Shown: positions 1-9,212 of the stretch, piece after piece
Position numbering within the stretch: the stretch's first letter is position 1
Layout of the letters: the number at the start of each line of letters is the position of its first letter
Source of the DNA: Marinobacter arenosus
Lineage (GTDB): Bacteria; Pseudomonadota; Gammaproteobacteria; Pseudomonadales; Oleiphilaceae
Assembly (NCBI RefSeq): GCF_019264345.1
Contig: NZ_JAHVAO010000001.1
Location: forward strand, 620,001-684,000
Length of the DNA: 64,000 nt
Reading direction: 5' to 3'
The notes under the pieces: generated by a model
What the model saw: only the letters and a program-made list of their open reading frames with translations
Told to the model about the DNA's origin: nothing
The model's database searches: none
Position numbers and translations under genes: made by a program

Positions 1-472
1 GGGTCTTTAAACTGGGTTTTTCCAGCACCCTTTCATGGCCCGGCTTTGTCCTGTCCGTGAGAAAACGCCTGAGCTCGCTCGCCTGATCTATTTTGAAGAA
101 CAGCCCCAGCTCTCGGGAACCGATGCGTGTCAGCGCGGAATAGACGGCTTCAGAATCGGAAGGTGTTAACGAGGCGTCAACAATGATGGATGAATAGGGG
201 CTGTGACCATTTGCTGCCAACTTCAACAGTGTGATGGGAATACCGCGATAGCGCTCTCGCGTACGAACGAGTGGCGCTATCCCAACCAACTCCCCATTGC
301 TGTAGGCACACCTGAACTCCATCTCCATATCGACGGCGAAGGCTTTCCACCAAGCAAGTAACCAGCCATGAGTCAGTGGCAGAGGAGCGGGAGCCAGTTT
401 CGCGACAAATGCATCCCATTCTGGCTGTATGCGACTGAATTCCTCCTCCCCCCGGATGATTTTTAACTCCAC
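1..472 (-). CDS. Partial GNAT-type (BioF2/CelD-like) transferase, C-terminus beyond the window
   Basis: Seen: an open frame of 157 codons read leftward from a GTG at 470-472, with no stop before the window edge. The frame is closed upstream by a TGA about 45 bases before that GTG, so the start lies in this short interval; no strong Shine-Dalgarno decides it. The translation contains LPLTHGWLLAWW and LVGIAPLVRTR, a pattern typical of BioF2/CelD-like proteins with a GNAT fold, relatives of FemAB aminoacyl transferases that are common in exopolysaccharide loci. Inferred role: acyl or aminoacyl transfer onto a polysaccharide or lipid-linked precursor. It shows that the gene cluster continues left of the window. 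Family assignment is moderate because only the N-terminal half is visible. Confidence 0.6.
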   Translation of the reverse strand, partial: MELKIIRGEEEFSRIQPEWDAFVAKLAPAPLPLTHGWLLAWWKAFAVDMEMEFRCAYSNGELVGIAPLVRTRERYRGIPITLLKLAANGHSPYSSIIVDASLTPSDSEAVYSALTRIGSRELGLFFKIDQASELRRFLTDRTKPGHERVLEKPSLKT

Positions 473-606
473 AGTGTCAGGTTTTCCCGCCGATAGATGA
501 GTAGTTAGTGACAGTCATGAGAAACTCTCCTATCCAGAAAACCGCCATCGTTTGTTCTCGCGGGGAGAATGAATCATTCCTGTCATTGGCTAGCGCTGTT
601 CCCGGA

Positions 607-1464
607 CTAAGCCGCCGATAGCCGGTGCTTAACCTTCCGAAGCTGGTCCAGTACATCGATAGCCCGGCGCTTGATCCAGAAGTCCAGTAATGGCTGATTC
701 AGCCAATCTTTGAGGCTGTTCTGGAGCCAGAAGTAGTTGACCGACACGTTCCGCCCCTCGGCCTCAATGAAGTGCCAGGTTCCGGCCGGAATGAAAAGGG
801 CCTGACCTTCTTCCAGCCAGCCGGACAGGCCTTTTGCCTGGCTCAGTTTCGGGAATCGACTGAAGTCGGGACTCTGACAATCGACCTTGCTGTCCACCAC
901 CCGATTTTCCAGGAGAGCTTTCAAACTGAAAGGGCTGTATGGATACATGCAGTCGCTTTGATCAGGCGAAAACAGAATGAATCGCTTCCGTCCTTCCAAC
1001 ATCATTAAAAGGCTATGGGTTTCATCGTAGTGCAGGAGGGACTTGTTTTGTCCCGGTCCGATGTAGAGGTTCGAAACCCGGAATCCCGACTCTGGAACGA
1101 AAGCCGGTAACGATACATCGATTTCGGACGGCAGATCGTCCGATACGCCTTGACCTCTCAATGGTTCAAGCGCGTACCCATTGTGTGTTGTCTCCATGAC
1201 CTGATTGAAATCAGGCATCGGGATACGTTCGAAGCCAAGGTAATGATAAATCCCATCTTCAGACTTACGCTGAATCCGGATGGATTTCAGCGAATTCCTG
1301 AAGAACTCATAGTCCCAGTTTCGCGTAAAAGGCAGCGCCTCCCTGACCCCATCCAACAACACAGGCTGACGTTTCTGGATATATCGGATCAAGCCATCCT
1401 GTTCAGAAGGAAAAGGAATCGTTTCAACAGGTTTTGGCGTAGCTAGATCAAATAAGTTCATCAT
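607..1464 (-). CDS. Cupin-like JmjC-fold Fe(II)/2-oxoglutarate oxygenase (FIH-type)
   Basis: A 285-residue protein of the Cupin_8/JmjC class, which hydroxylates proteins or small molecules using Fe(II), O2 and 2-oxoglutarate. The metal triad is visible as H145-Y-D147 and H231 (in GTWH). K160 lies 15 residues after the first His, the spacing of the 2-oxoglutarate-binding lysine in human FIH. The frame stays open to 1581, but AAGGGA lies just before the tandem ATGs at 1459-1464, so one of these is the start. It is divergent from the phosphopantetheinyl transferase. It could hydroxylate the peptide made by the neighbouring assembly line or a protein target; the sequence does not decide. Fold confidence is high, substrate unknown. 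Confidence 0.8.
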   Translation of the reverse strand: MMNLFDLATPKPVETIPFPSEQDGLIRYIQKRQPVLLDGVREALPFTRNWDYEFFRNSLKSIRIQRKSEDGIYHYLGFERIPMPDFNQVMETTHNGYALEPLRGQGVSDDLPSEIDVSLPAFVPESGFRVSNLYIGPGQNKSLLHYDETHSLLMMLEGRKRFILFSPDQSDCMYPYSPFSLKALLENRVVDSKVDCQSPDFSRFPKLSQAKGLSGWLEEGQALFIPAGTWHFIEAEGRNVSVNYFWLQNSLKDWLNQPLLDFWIKRRAIDVLDQLRKVKHRLSAA

Positions 1465-1791
1465 GACATCCCTTTTCAACGAACTGTGACTGTCCTGATT
1501 CCCCTCAAAGCCAAGCCCTGCTTTGCAAATGGGGAAGGACAATTTAACGATATGCCATGGCCCTGAAAGCTGCAAGCTCAACCAGCGCCTTCATGACTAG
1601 CCGCTTCTGATCCGGTCATTTCCGTTCATCTTACCCGATCCGACAGGGTTCAGATTGGTCCACGATCAATTATTTATCGACCAGCCCAGTCAAGCGATGC
1701 CGGACACACTTGGAAAGTATCCGCGTCTCAACTTGATTGGTCATAACCAACGTCTTAATGTTCTTAATACCGTTATATCGCGAGGTATTGC
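1465..1791. promoter_or_regulatory. Divergent intergenic region between the oxygenase and PPTase genes
   Basis: 327 bases without a supported gene. For the leftward oxygenase gene a weak sigma-70-like pair can be read on the minus strand: TTGCAG (1570-1575) and TATCGT (1547-1552), 17 bases apart. For the rightward PPTase gene, TTGATT (1733-1738) is followed 17 bases later by the poor match TAATGT (1756-1761). The PPTase ribosome site GAGG lies 6 bases before its ATG. Promoter calls here are by eye and weak. Confidence 0.3.
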
Positions 1792-2436
1792 ATGGATGAA
1801 GCTCTTGAACGATGCCTGAGGGAGTTCTGTCAGGTGGACCTCTACCTGTGTGCGGGCGAACTCAGCCAGGATGACTCAAGCTACCTCATCGAACGACAAT
1901 GGATGCAGCGAGCGGTGACGAGTCGAAAGCGGGAGTTTTATTCCGGCCGGTGGCTCGCTCGTCAAGCGCTGGAACGCGCAGGCGTGCCGGCCCAGGCCCT
2001 GGATAGAGGCCCCTTGGGCCAGCCGATCTGGCCCGACGGCGTCATCGGGTCGATAACTCACGGTCAGCACTACGGGGTGGCCGTTGTCGTACCTGCCGGG
2101 GCCATTCAGGGGATTGGCATCGACTTACTTGAGGACCCAACGGCAGTAGAGCGCCATATTGCACACCTGATTGTGCAACCTGACGAGGAATCTCTCCTTG
2201 TCGACCGTTTTCCCGGACTGCCTGCCACAGCTGTTGCATTCTGCGTAAAGGAAGCCGTGGTTAAAGCCGTCTCTGCTCACATTGGTCAATTCATGGATAT
2301 GCGGGACATTCTTTTGATGGGCTCAGGGCCCCGCATTCGGGCTCGAGTCAACGGGTTTACCACCGACCTGGACTGCATCGTAATTGAAACAGAATTAGGT
2401 CTCTTGAGTGCGAGCTTTTTCCGCCTTCAGGAGTGA
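1792..2436 (+). CDS. 4'-phosphopantetheinyl transferase (Sfp/EntD type)
   Basis: A 214-residue enzyme that attaches the phosphopantetheine arm of CoA to the serine of carrier (T) domains. Visible family motifs are GSITHG (about residues 86-91), GIDLLED (109-115, with Mg-binding D111) and FCVKEAVVKA (E154 and K158). The length fits the EntD group. In most relatives the second acidic residue is two positions after the Asp (D-x-E); here it is three positions later (D-L-L-E), a small deviation. GAGG lies 6 bases before the ATG. It sits 179 bases upstream of the NRPS/PKS genes on the same strand, so its natural substrates are very probably the four carrier domains encoded there. Confidence 0.88.
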   Translation: MDEALERCLREFCQVDLYLCAGELSQDDSSYLIERQWMQRAVTSRKREFYSGRWLARQALERAGVPAQALDRGPLGQPIWPDGVIGSITHGQHYGVAVVVPAGAIQGIGIDLLEDPTAVERHIAHLIVQPDEESLLVDRFPGLPATAVAFCVKEAVVKAVSAHIGQFMDMRDILLMGSGPRIRARVNGFTTDLDCIVIETELGLLSASFFRLQE

Positions 2437-2506
2437 ACTCTGTACCTTCTCCCGAGACGCCAATACAGCCTGCGGGATATAGCGCAATACCGTTTGCTAT
2501 GCTAGT

Positions 2507-2548
2507 TTACATATTGTAACAACCGGTCTGACCGCATTCTGCCAGACC
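2507..2548 (+). promoter_or_regulatory. Palindrome and inverted repeat in the NRPS leader
   Basis: Two symmetrical elements lie in the 179-base gap before the assembly line. The first is TTACA-TAT-TGTAA (2507-2519), shaped like an operator. The second is an inverted repeat GGTCTG (2525-2530) and CAGACC (2543-2548) with a 12-base loop. They could mark a regulator site and an RNA hairpin. No clear -35/-10 pair could be read. Function is inferred from symmetry only. Confidence 0.3.
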
Positions 2549-2615
2549 ACATATTTCTTGGCATGGAGTCCCGCCGAGCTGTGTTCGTTGATCTCTATCT
2601 AGGGAAGGCAGAGAG

Positions 2616-5600
2616 ATGGATGCTAGAGAGTCTCCCCCCGTTGTACCCGGGTTCCTGGCCCAGTTTGAACGTACCGCCCGGGAGTTTGCCGATTCTCCAG
2701 CTATATATGGCTCTGGGGGACCGGTCTCCTACGGGAATCTCTTCAACAACGCCCTCACCATTCAGGCAAAGATCGCTGATATAGGCGCCCCACAAGGGCC
2801 CCCGATTGCCATCCACACACGCAATCGTGAGTTGGCGATCACTGCCATCATTGCCATTCTTCGTCACGGCTGTCCCTATCTGCCCCTGGATCCCATGTAC
2901 CCCGAGGATCGGCTCAACTATATGGTCAGCCACGCTGACGTGGTGCTCACCATCACCGACAACGACGATTTCAGGTCCCCTGTCGGCAGCCATTTGGACC
3001 TTCGGGAGCTGGACTTTGGTCATCGGCCAGAGTCAGCACCGGAAACCGCACCCATTGGACCAGAGACGGATGCGTACGTGATCTACACCTCCGGTTCGAC
3101 CGGCAAGCCCAAGGGCGTCCGGATGAATCACGGCACGCTGGACAACCTGATCGCCTGGCAGAATAACCATTACGCTCCCGGGACACGCCTCAGAACCCTG
3201 CAGTTCTCGGCGTTGAGCTTTGATGTTTCCTTTCAGGAGACGTTTTCCACGCTGACTCAAGGTGGAACCCTGTATCTCGTCGAGCCGGAACTCAAGCAGG
3301 ATTTCCGGAGACTGCTTGAGTTCATTGATGAAAAACAGATCGAACGGATCTTCCTGCCCTACATTGCCCTTCTTCAACTGGTCATGTGGGCGAACCGGCT
3401 TAAGCTCTACCCGGCGTCTCTCCGGGAGGTTATTACCGCGGGTGAACAGTTGGTCGTCAGTAAGGAACTGCGTACCGCCTTTAACCAAATGAAAGACGTC
3501 ACCCTGATCAACCAGTATGGTCCTTGCGAAACCCATGTGGTGAGCGAGCATCAGCTCCATTGGCCAGCGGATAACTGGCCAGCCCTGCCCCCCATTGGCA
3601 AGGCCATTGACCAGGCAGAGCTCCTGGTACTGGACGAGCAGCAGAAGCCGGTTGAACACGGAGAAGTCGGCGAGCTCTATATCGCGGGCCCGGTATTGGC
3701 GCATGGCTACATCAATAGCCCTGAGCAGACGGAGCAGCGCTTTATCAGGCTTCCAGACCTGAACGGAGAACGAGCCTACCGGACGGGGGATCTCGTGAGC
3801 CTCGATGAGGAAGGTGAACTCCTTTACCGTGGACGGATCGACAACCAGGTCAAGATCAGTGGCTACAGGGTGGAACTCAGTGAAGTCGAAGCTCGGCTTC
3901 TGGACACGGGCCTGATCGAGGAAGCGGCTGCCGCCGTTCAGGAAATCAACGGGCAGAAGAAGCTGGTAGCGTTCGTCACCCCTGACACCGGGGCCGGCGA
4001 CCTAGAGGCGTCTCTCAAGCACAAATTACAGGCATTGATGCCCGGCTACATGATCCCCAGTCGGTTTTTCTGGGTCAAGCAGCTCACCAAAACGCCTTCA
4101 GGGAAGATAGACCGCAAGTCCATGCTGGAATCGCTGGAAGCCGAAAGGCCGGCCTCCAATACCCGGCAGGGAGACCTGTCAGAAGCACTACTGGGAATCA
4201 TCCGGCACGAACTGGATTTGAAGGATCTGACAACGGAAGACAATCTACAGGACCGGGGTATGGATTCCCTGGCCGCCAACCGGATCGCCGCGGCGTTCTA
4301 TGAGCAACAACAGCTGTCGATTCCGGTCTATTCACTGTTCCAGTATCGGACACTCGGGCAGTTCCTCAACTACGCCGTGACCCGCCAAAGCGTGCCAGTA
4401 ACGCGCGCAGCGGGCAGCCATCCAGGCGTCAATGACGGGCCTGCATCTCGTGATGTCGCGATCATCGGAATGTCCCTGCGAGTTCCCGGCGCCAATTCAC
4501 TGGACGAGTTCTGGCAAAACCTCCTTGATGGCAAGGAGAGCATCACTTTCTTCACGCCGACAGACAAAGAACGTGGCCACGTCAACGCCAGGGGGGTTCT
4601 GGATGATCCTCTGGGGTTCGATGACCGTTTTTTTGGCATCAGCCCTATCGAGGCGGAGTTTATCGACCCCCAACAGCGTTTGCTGCTCGAGCTTGCGTGG
4701 CATGCCCTGGAGAATGCCGGGTATGACCCCGAACAGTTTGCCGGACGGATCGGGGTTTATTGCGGCGTCGGAAATAACACCTACTACCTCAACCATGTTC
4801 TCAAAAATCAGGAGAAGCTGGAGGACTACGGCGCCCTTCAGGCCATGGTCGCGAACGAAAAGGATTACGCCGCCACTCGCCTCGCCCACAAACTTAACCT
4901 GGTTGGCCCTGCGCTGAGCATACACAGTGCGTGCTCGACGTCGCTGGTTGCGGTGGCTGAGGCCGTTGAGGCGATTCGACAGGGGCGTTGCGATATTGCC
5001 ATAGCCGGTGGTGCATCACTGACGTTTCCGCAGCAACAACCCCATACCCACCAGGAAGGCAGCATCTATACCCGCGACGGCCATACCCGCCCCTTTGACA
5101 AGGACAGTTCAGGCACAGTGTTCAGTGATGGCGGCGGTATCGTGGTCCTGAAACGACTGGACGATGCTCAAAAGGACCGGGACTACATTTACGCCGCCAT
5201 TACCGGTGTGGCAGTCAATAATGACGGCGCCGAGAAAGGCAGTTTTTCGGGACCCAGTGTGCAGGGCCAGAAATCGGTCATCCTGTCGGCGATCAATGAT
5301 GCACGCCTTGATGTCAACGGCGTTGGGTATATTGAAGCCCACGGGACCGCTACGCCCATTGGCGACCCCATTGAGGTCTCGGCCCTGAGTGCCGCGTTTG
5401 CGGATTACACCCCCAAGAAACAGTTTTGCCACCTGGGTTCGGTAAAGAGTAACTTCGGCCACCTGACGGCAGCAGCCGGTGTCGCCGGGCTCATCAAATG
5501 CGCCCTCGCCATTGATCGCGACGCGATCCCCCCATCGATTAATTTCGAGGCACCCAACCCGGAACTGTCCCTGCCCCAGACGCCATTCATGGTCGCGCAG

Positions 5601-8600
5601 CGCACAACGCAGTGGAACAAGCCAAAATCAGAGCGTATTGCCGGCGTCAGTTCTTTCGGGATCGGCGGCACCAATGCTCATGTATTAATCAGGGGCATTG
5701 AACCTACCGTGCTGCCAGAACAGTCGGAAACGCCTGACTGGGTGCCACTGTGTTTCAGTGCCCATTCTGCAAAGGCATTGTCTGCCCTACTGGCAAGCTT
5801 TCAACCGGTCCTGAATCAATCCAGCGAACGGGCAGATAGAGCCCAGCTTGCCAGCGCACTGATCCATAATCGTCGGGCATTCCGTTATCGCATGGCACTG
5901 CCCCAGAACATCAGCGTCCAGGAGCTGATCTCACGGATTGAGGAAGCCGAGGATACGGAGCCCTCCTTCGTCGCGCCGACTGTGGCGCTGGCCTTCCCGG
6001 GTCAAGGTTGTCAGGTAGCCGGAATGGGGCATGCTCTTCATGCCGGGGTGCCGGCTTTCAAGGCCGCGTTCGACGAATGTGCGGACATCCTCGCAACGCA
6101 ACATGCACTGGATGTCCACGCCTTGATGTTCGAATCTGGTGATCCGTTGAAGGAAACCCAAAAAACCCAGATCAGCCTGTTCTGTATCGGCTACTCACTC
6201 GCCATGACGCTGCACGACCTTGGGGTCAGGCCCCAGGCGGCGATTGGCCACAGTATTGGTGAGCTGGTGGCAGCCACCGTATCGGGAGTGTTCGACTTAC
6301 CAACGGCCATTCAGGTGGTAATGACCCGCGGAGAAGTCATGCAGGCCCAGCCATCAGGTTCAATGCTGGCGGTCCGCGCCGGCGTCGACCAGCTCTCTGG
6401 GTCGTTGCCCGACGGGGTTGTTGTCGCAGCTGAAAACACGGCCGACGCCTGCACGGTGTCCGGAGACCCTGATGCCATTGCCCAAGCAACCGCAATTCTG
6501 GAACAGCATGGTGTCAAATTCCGGGCCCTGAATACATCCCACGCCTTCCACTCCCCTGCTATGGATGCCGCCTGCGACGAGTTTATTCAGCGATTGGAGG
6601 GGGCGCGCCTTCATCCCCCTCGCATCCCGTTCATTTCCTGTGTTACCGGCGACTGGATAACCGATCAGCAGGCCACGGACATCCGCTACTGGGCCACGCA
6701 GATTCGGGAGCCTGTGCAGTTCCGAAGAGGGTGTCAGACTCTTGGAGCACTGAAAAACCTGATCGTCCTGGAATGCGGACCGCAAAGCACGGTCTCCGGA
6801 ATGGCTTTACAGAATCTGGACGATAAATCCGACCTTGACCTGATTCCCCTCGTTCCGGACGCCGGGAACCCCGAAAAAGAAGCGTCATCGTTTGCTCGAG
6901 CGCTGGGACAGGCGTGGTCCGCAGGGCTATCGCTGGAATGGCCCTGTGGGACCGTAGATCCCGCACTGCGAATTCGATTGCCCGGGTATCCTTTCCAGCA
7001 TCGGACCCATGTTATTGAGCCTGAGTCGGCCATTCCGGCGATGACGGATGCCTCCAACAGTGCGGCAGCCACCCCTCAGGTGGCTGCCGCCGATCGTTCA
7101 CAGAATTCGGCTGGGCAAAGCATGAAAGACACTATTGCGGACAAATTGCGCACTTTGTTTTCCGACATATCCGGCATGGATCTCAGTCAAGCCGAAGGCA
7201 ATGCGACGTTCTTCGAGCTTGGACTGGATTCCCTGTTGTTGACGCAATCAACCCAGAAAATCAAAAAGAAATTCAAGGTAAACATTACCTTCCGCCAGCT
7301 TCTCAATGACTGCGGTAACCTCGACAAGCTGACAGAGTATCTGCTCAAAGAAGGTGCAGAAGTGGATGGACACACGGTGGGTCAGGGTCCCTCGGGCCCC
7401 GCACCAGTCCCTCAGCATTCCGCCAGTACCGACGCGACCCAGGCACCGGCCACCCCAGATCCGACCGATCGTTTGCCTGCATTTGCACCGCCATCAGGGT
7501 CAAACGGAGACATACCGTCGTTGTTGCATCAGCAAATGCAGATCCTGCAGGGGCAATTGGCGCTGTTATCATCGCTATCCAGCCAGCCATCCGGCAGTGG
7601 ATCCGTTCAGACATCTTCCGGGAATTCCGGCCGTAACAGTGCGCGGGGATCATCAGAGGGCTCTCCGCTCAAGCCTTTCGGGGCCGGTACGCGCATCAAT
7701 GTTAAGCGCAGCAATGATATGACGCCAGAGCAACGGCAGAACTTCGAGAAACTGGCCGCGCGGTACAACACTCGATTTTCCCGCTCAAAAGAATTTGCAC
7801 AGAGCAATCGCAAGCAACTTGCCGACCCAAGGGTCGTGTCGGGCTTTCGCAATGTCATAAAGGAGGTCATATATCCGATTGTTGTTGAGCGCTCTGAAGG
7901 GCCCTACCTATGGGATATCGACGGCGGAAAGCTGATCGACGTCACCTGTGGTTTTGGCAGTAATTTCTTTGGTAATTCCGCGCCTTTTATCAAGGAGGCC
8001 ATTTCCAGACAGTTGGACCTTGGCTATGAGATCGGCCCGCAACATCCCCTGGTAGCTGACGCCTCCCGCCTGTTTTGCCAGATCACGGGCAACGAACGCG
8101 TGGCATTCTGCAATACCGGCTCTGAAGCGGTTCTCGGAGCCATGCGTCTGGCACGGACGGTCACTGCCAAGGAAAAAGTCGTGATCTTCGAGAACGACTA
8201 CCATGGAATCCATGACGACGTCATCGTTACCCGGGGAAGCAACGGTTTTGCGGTTCCCGCGGCCGCCGGCATTCCCGAATCCGCCGTCGAAAACATGATC
8301 GTTCTGGATTATGGCAGTGACGAATCCCTCGACTACATTCGGGAGCACTCCGAAGAAATCGCGGCCATCCTCGTGGAACCGGTACAGAGTCGCCATCCAG
8401 GGCTGCAGCCAAAACACTTCCTCCAGAAAGCGCGAACACTGTGTACCGAAAAGCAGATCGCACTGATTTTTGATGAGGTAATCACCGGCTTCCGCATCCA
8501 CCCACGGGGTGCCCAGGGTTACTATGACATCGATGCCGATATCTGCACCTACGGCAAAATTGTGGGTGGCGGTCTTCCCATTGGAGCCATCGCCGGAAAA

Positions 8601-9206
8601 GCCCGGTTCATGGACGCCCTGGACGGGGGTCAGTGGCAATTCGGCGACGACTCGGGGCCCGAGGTGGGGGTTACCTATTTTGCTGGCACCTTCGTTCGCC
8701 ACCCGTTGGTGTTGGCCGCAGCGGTTGCTGTCCTGCAACGGCTGACCAACGAGCCGGAACTTCAGGCCACCCTCAATGAACGGGCGAGCCAGATGGTGAG
8801 TGACATCAACCATTATGCTCAGATGGTGGGTGCACCGGTGAAAGTCGAGAATTGCGGATCCATGTGCAAGGTGAAGATCCCTCAGGACATCGCGTTCGAG
8901 GAACTGATTTACATTCTTCTCCGCGAGAAAGGCATCCATATTTGGGATGCCCGACCGATGTTCATCACCACGGCCCACAGTGACGAGGACATTAGCGTCA
9001 TCGTCAACGCCTTCAAGCAGGCCATGGATGAAATGATCGCGATGGACTTTTTCCCGACGAACCAGAGTTCGGATCAGCCGGTCCATGCCAGCGATCAACG
9101 GCCACCGGTGGAGGGCGCCCGATTGGGACGCGACGAATCCGGGAAAGCCGCCTGGTACATCCCTTCCAAAACGGACAAGAACCAGTTCGAGAAATGGGCA
9201 GGTTAA
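2616..9206 (+). CDS. Hybrid NRPS/PKS, A-T-KS-AT-T-aminotransferase (loading and first extension module)
   Basis: A 2196-residue megasynthase. Domains in order: adenylation (about 15-510; YTSGSTGKPKG at 157-167, FDVS with D203), carrier (S551), ketosynthase (about 613-1026; C773, H909, H949), acyltransferase (about 1125-1430; GHSIGE with S1213, and HAFH 1309-1312, the malonyl type), carrier (S1539), a Ser/Gly/Pro-rich linker, and a class III PLP aminotransferase (about 1725-2140; Lys1981). No condensation domain precedes the A domain, so this is a starter module. No KR, DH or ER is present, so the beta-keto group should be transaminated, as in the mycosubtilin/iturin type. The A pocket reads D-V-Q-I-I-A-Q-V-V-K, close to proline codes. 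ATG with AGGGAAGGC upstream. The next gene starts 6 bases later. Confidence 0.93.
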   Translation: MDARESPPVVPGFLAQFERTAREFADSPAIYGSGGPVSYGNLFNNALTIQAKIADIGAPQGPPIAIHTRNRELAITAIIAILRHGCPYLPLDPMYPEDRLNYMVSHADVVLTITDNDDFRSPVGSHLDLRELDFGHRPESAPETAPIGPETDAYVIYTSGSTGKPKGVRMNHGTLDNLIAWQNNHYAPGTRLRTLQFSALSFDVSFQETFSTLTQGGTLYLVEPELKQDFRRLLEFIDEKQIERIFLPYIALLQLVMWANRLKLYPASLREVITAGEQLVVSKELRTAFNQMKDVTLINQYGPCETHVVSEHQLHWPADNWPALPPIGKAIDQAELLVLDEQQKPVEHGEVGELYIAGPVLAHGYINSPEQTEQRFIRLPDLNGERAYRTGDLVSLDEEGELLYRGRIDNQVKISGYRVELSEVEARLLDTGLIEEAAAAVQEINGQKKLVAFVTPDTGAGDLEASLKHKLQALMPGYMIPSRFFWVKQLTKTPSGKIDRKSMLESLEAERPASNTRQGDLSEALLGIIRHELDLKDLTTEDNLQDRGMDSLAANRIAAAFYEQQQLSIPVYSLFQYRTLGQFLNYAVTRQSVPVTRAAGSHPGVNDGPASRDVAIIGMSLRVPGANSLDEFWQNLLDGKESITFFTPTDKERGHVNARGVLDDPLGFDDRFFGISPIEAEFIDPQQRLLLELAWHALENAGYDPEQFAGRIGVYCGVGNNTYYLNHVLKNQEKLEDYGALQAMVANEKDYAATRLAHKLNLVGPALSIHSACSTSLVAVAEAVEAIRQGRCDIAIAGGASLTFPQQQPHTHQEGSIYTRDGHTRPFDKDSSGTVFSDGGGIVVLKRLDDAQKDRDYIYAAITGVAVNNDGAEKGSFSGPSVQGQKSVILSAINDARLDVNGVGYIEAHGTATPIGDPIEVSALSAAFADYTPKKQFCHLGSVKSNFGHLTAAAGVAGLIKCALAIDRDAIPPSINFEAPNPELSLPQTPFMVAQRTTQWNKPKSERIAGVSSFGIGGTNAHVLIRGIEPTVLPEQSETPDWVPLCFSAHSAKALSALLASFQPVLNQSSERADRAQLASALIHNRRAFRYRMALPQNISVQELISRIEEAEDTEPSFVAPTVALAFPGQGCQVAGMGHALHAGVPAFKAAFDECADILATQHALDVHALMFESGDPLKETQKTQISLFCIGYSLAMTLHDLGVRPQAAIGHSIGELVAATVSGVFDLPTAIQVVMTRGEVMQAQPSGSMLAVRAGVDQLSGSLPDGVVVAAENTADACTVSGDPDAIAQATAILEQHGVKFRALNTSHAFHSPAMDAACDEFIQRLEGARLHPPRIPFISCVTGDWITDQQATDIRYWATQIREPVQFRRGCQTLGALKNLIVLECGPQSTVSGMALQNLDDKSDLDLIPLVPDAGNPEKEASSFARALGQAWSAGLSLEWPCGTVDPALRIRLPGYPFQHRTHVIEPESAIPAMTDASNSAAATPQVAAADRSQNSAGQSMKDTIADKLRTLFSDISGMDLSQAEGNATFFELGLDSLLLTQSTQKIKKKFKVNITFRQLLNDCGNLDKLTEYLLKEGAEVDGHTVGQGPSGPAPVPQHSASTDATQAPATPDPTDRLPAFAPPSGSNGDIPSLLHQQMQILQGQLALLSSLSSQPSGSGSVQTSSGNSGRNSARGSSEGSPLKPFGAGTRINVKRSNDMTPEQRQNFEKLAARYNTRFSRSKEFAQSNRKQLADPRVVSGFRNVIKEVIYPIVVERSEGPYLWDIDGGKLIDVTCGFGSNFFGNSAPFIKEAISRQLDLGYEIGPQHPLVADASRLFCQITGNERVAFCNTGSEAVLGAMRLARTVTAKEKVVIFENDYHGIHDDVIVTRGSNGFAVPAAAGIPESAVENMIVLDYGSDESLDYIREHSEEIAAILVEPVQSRHPGLQPKHFLQKARTLCTEKQIALIFDEVITGFRIHPRGAQGYYDIDADICTYGKIVGGGLPIGAIAGKARFMDALDGGQWQFGDDSGPEVGVTYFAGTFVRHPLVLAAAVAVLQRLTNEPELQATLNERASQMVSDINHYAQMVGAPVKVENCGSMCKVKIPQDIAFEELIYILLREKGIHIWDARPMFITTAHSDEDISVIVNAFKQAMDEMIAMDFFPTNQSSDQPVHASDQRPPVEGARLGRDESGKAAWYIPSKTDKNQFEKWAG

Positions 9207-9212
9207 CCGCTT

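Noticed and set aside
2558..2575. Sigma-54-like TTGG...GC before the NRPS gene
   Set aside because: GG and GC are 11 bases apart instead of 10, and the -12 side lacks TTGC.
2616..4140. First adenylation domain as a fatty acyl-AMP ligase, as in the mycosubtilin loader
   Set aside because: It keeps the FDVS aspartate and a full amino-acid-type pocket similar to proline-activating domains.
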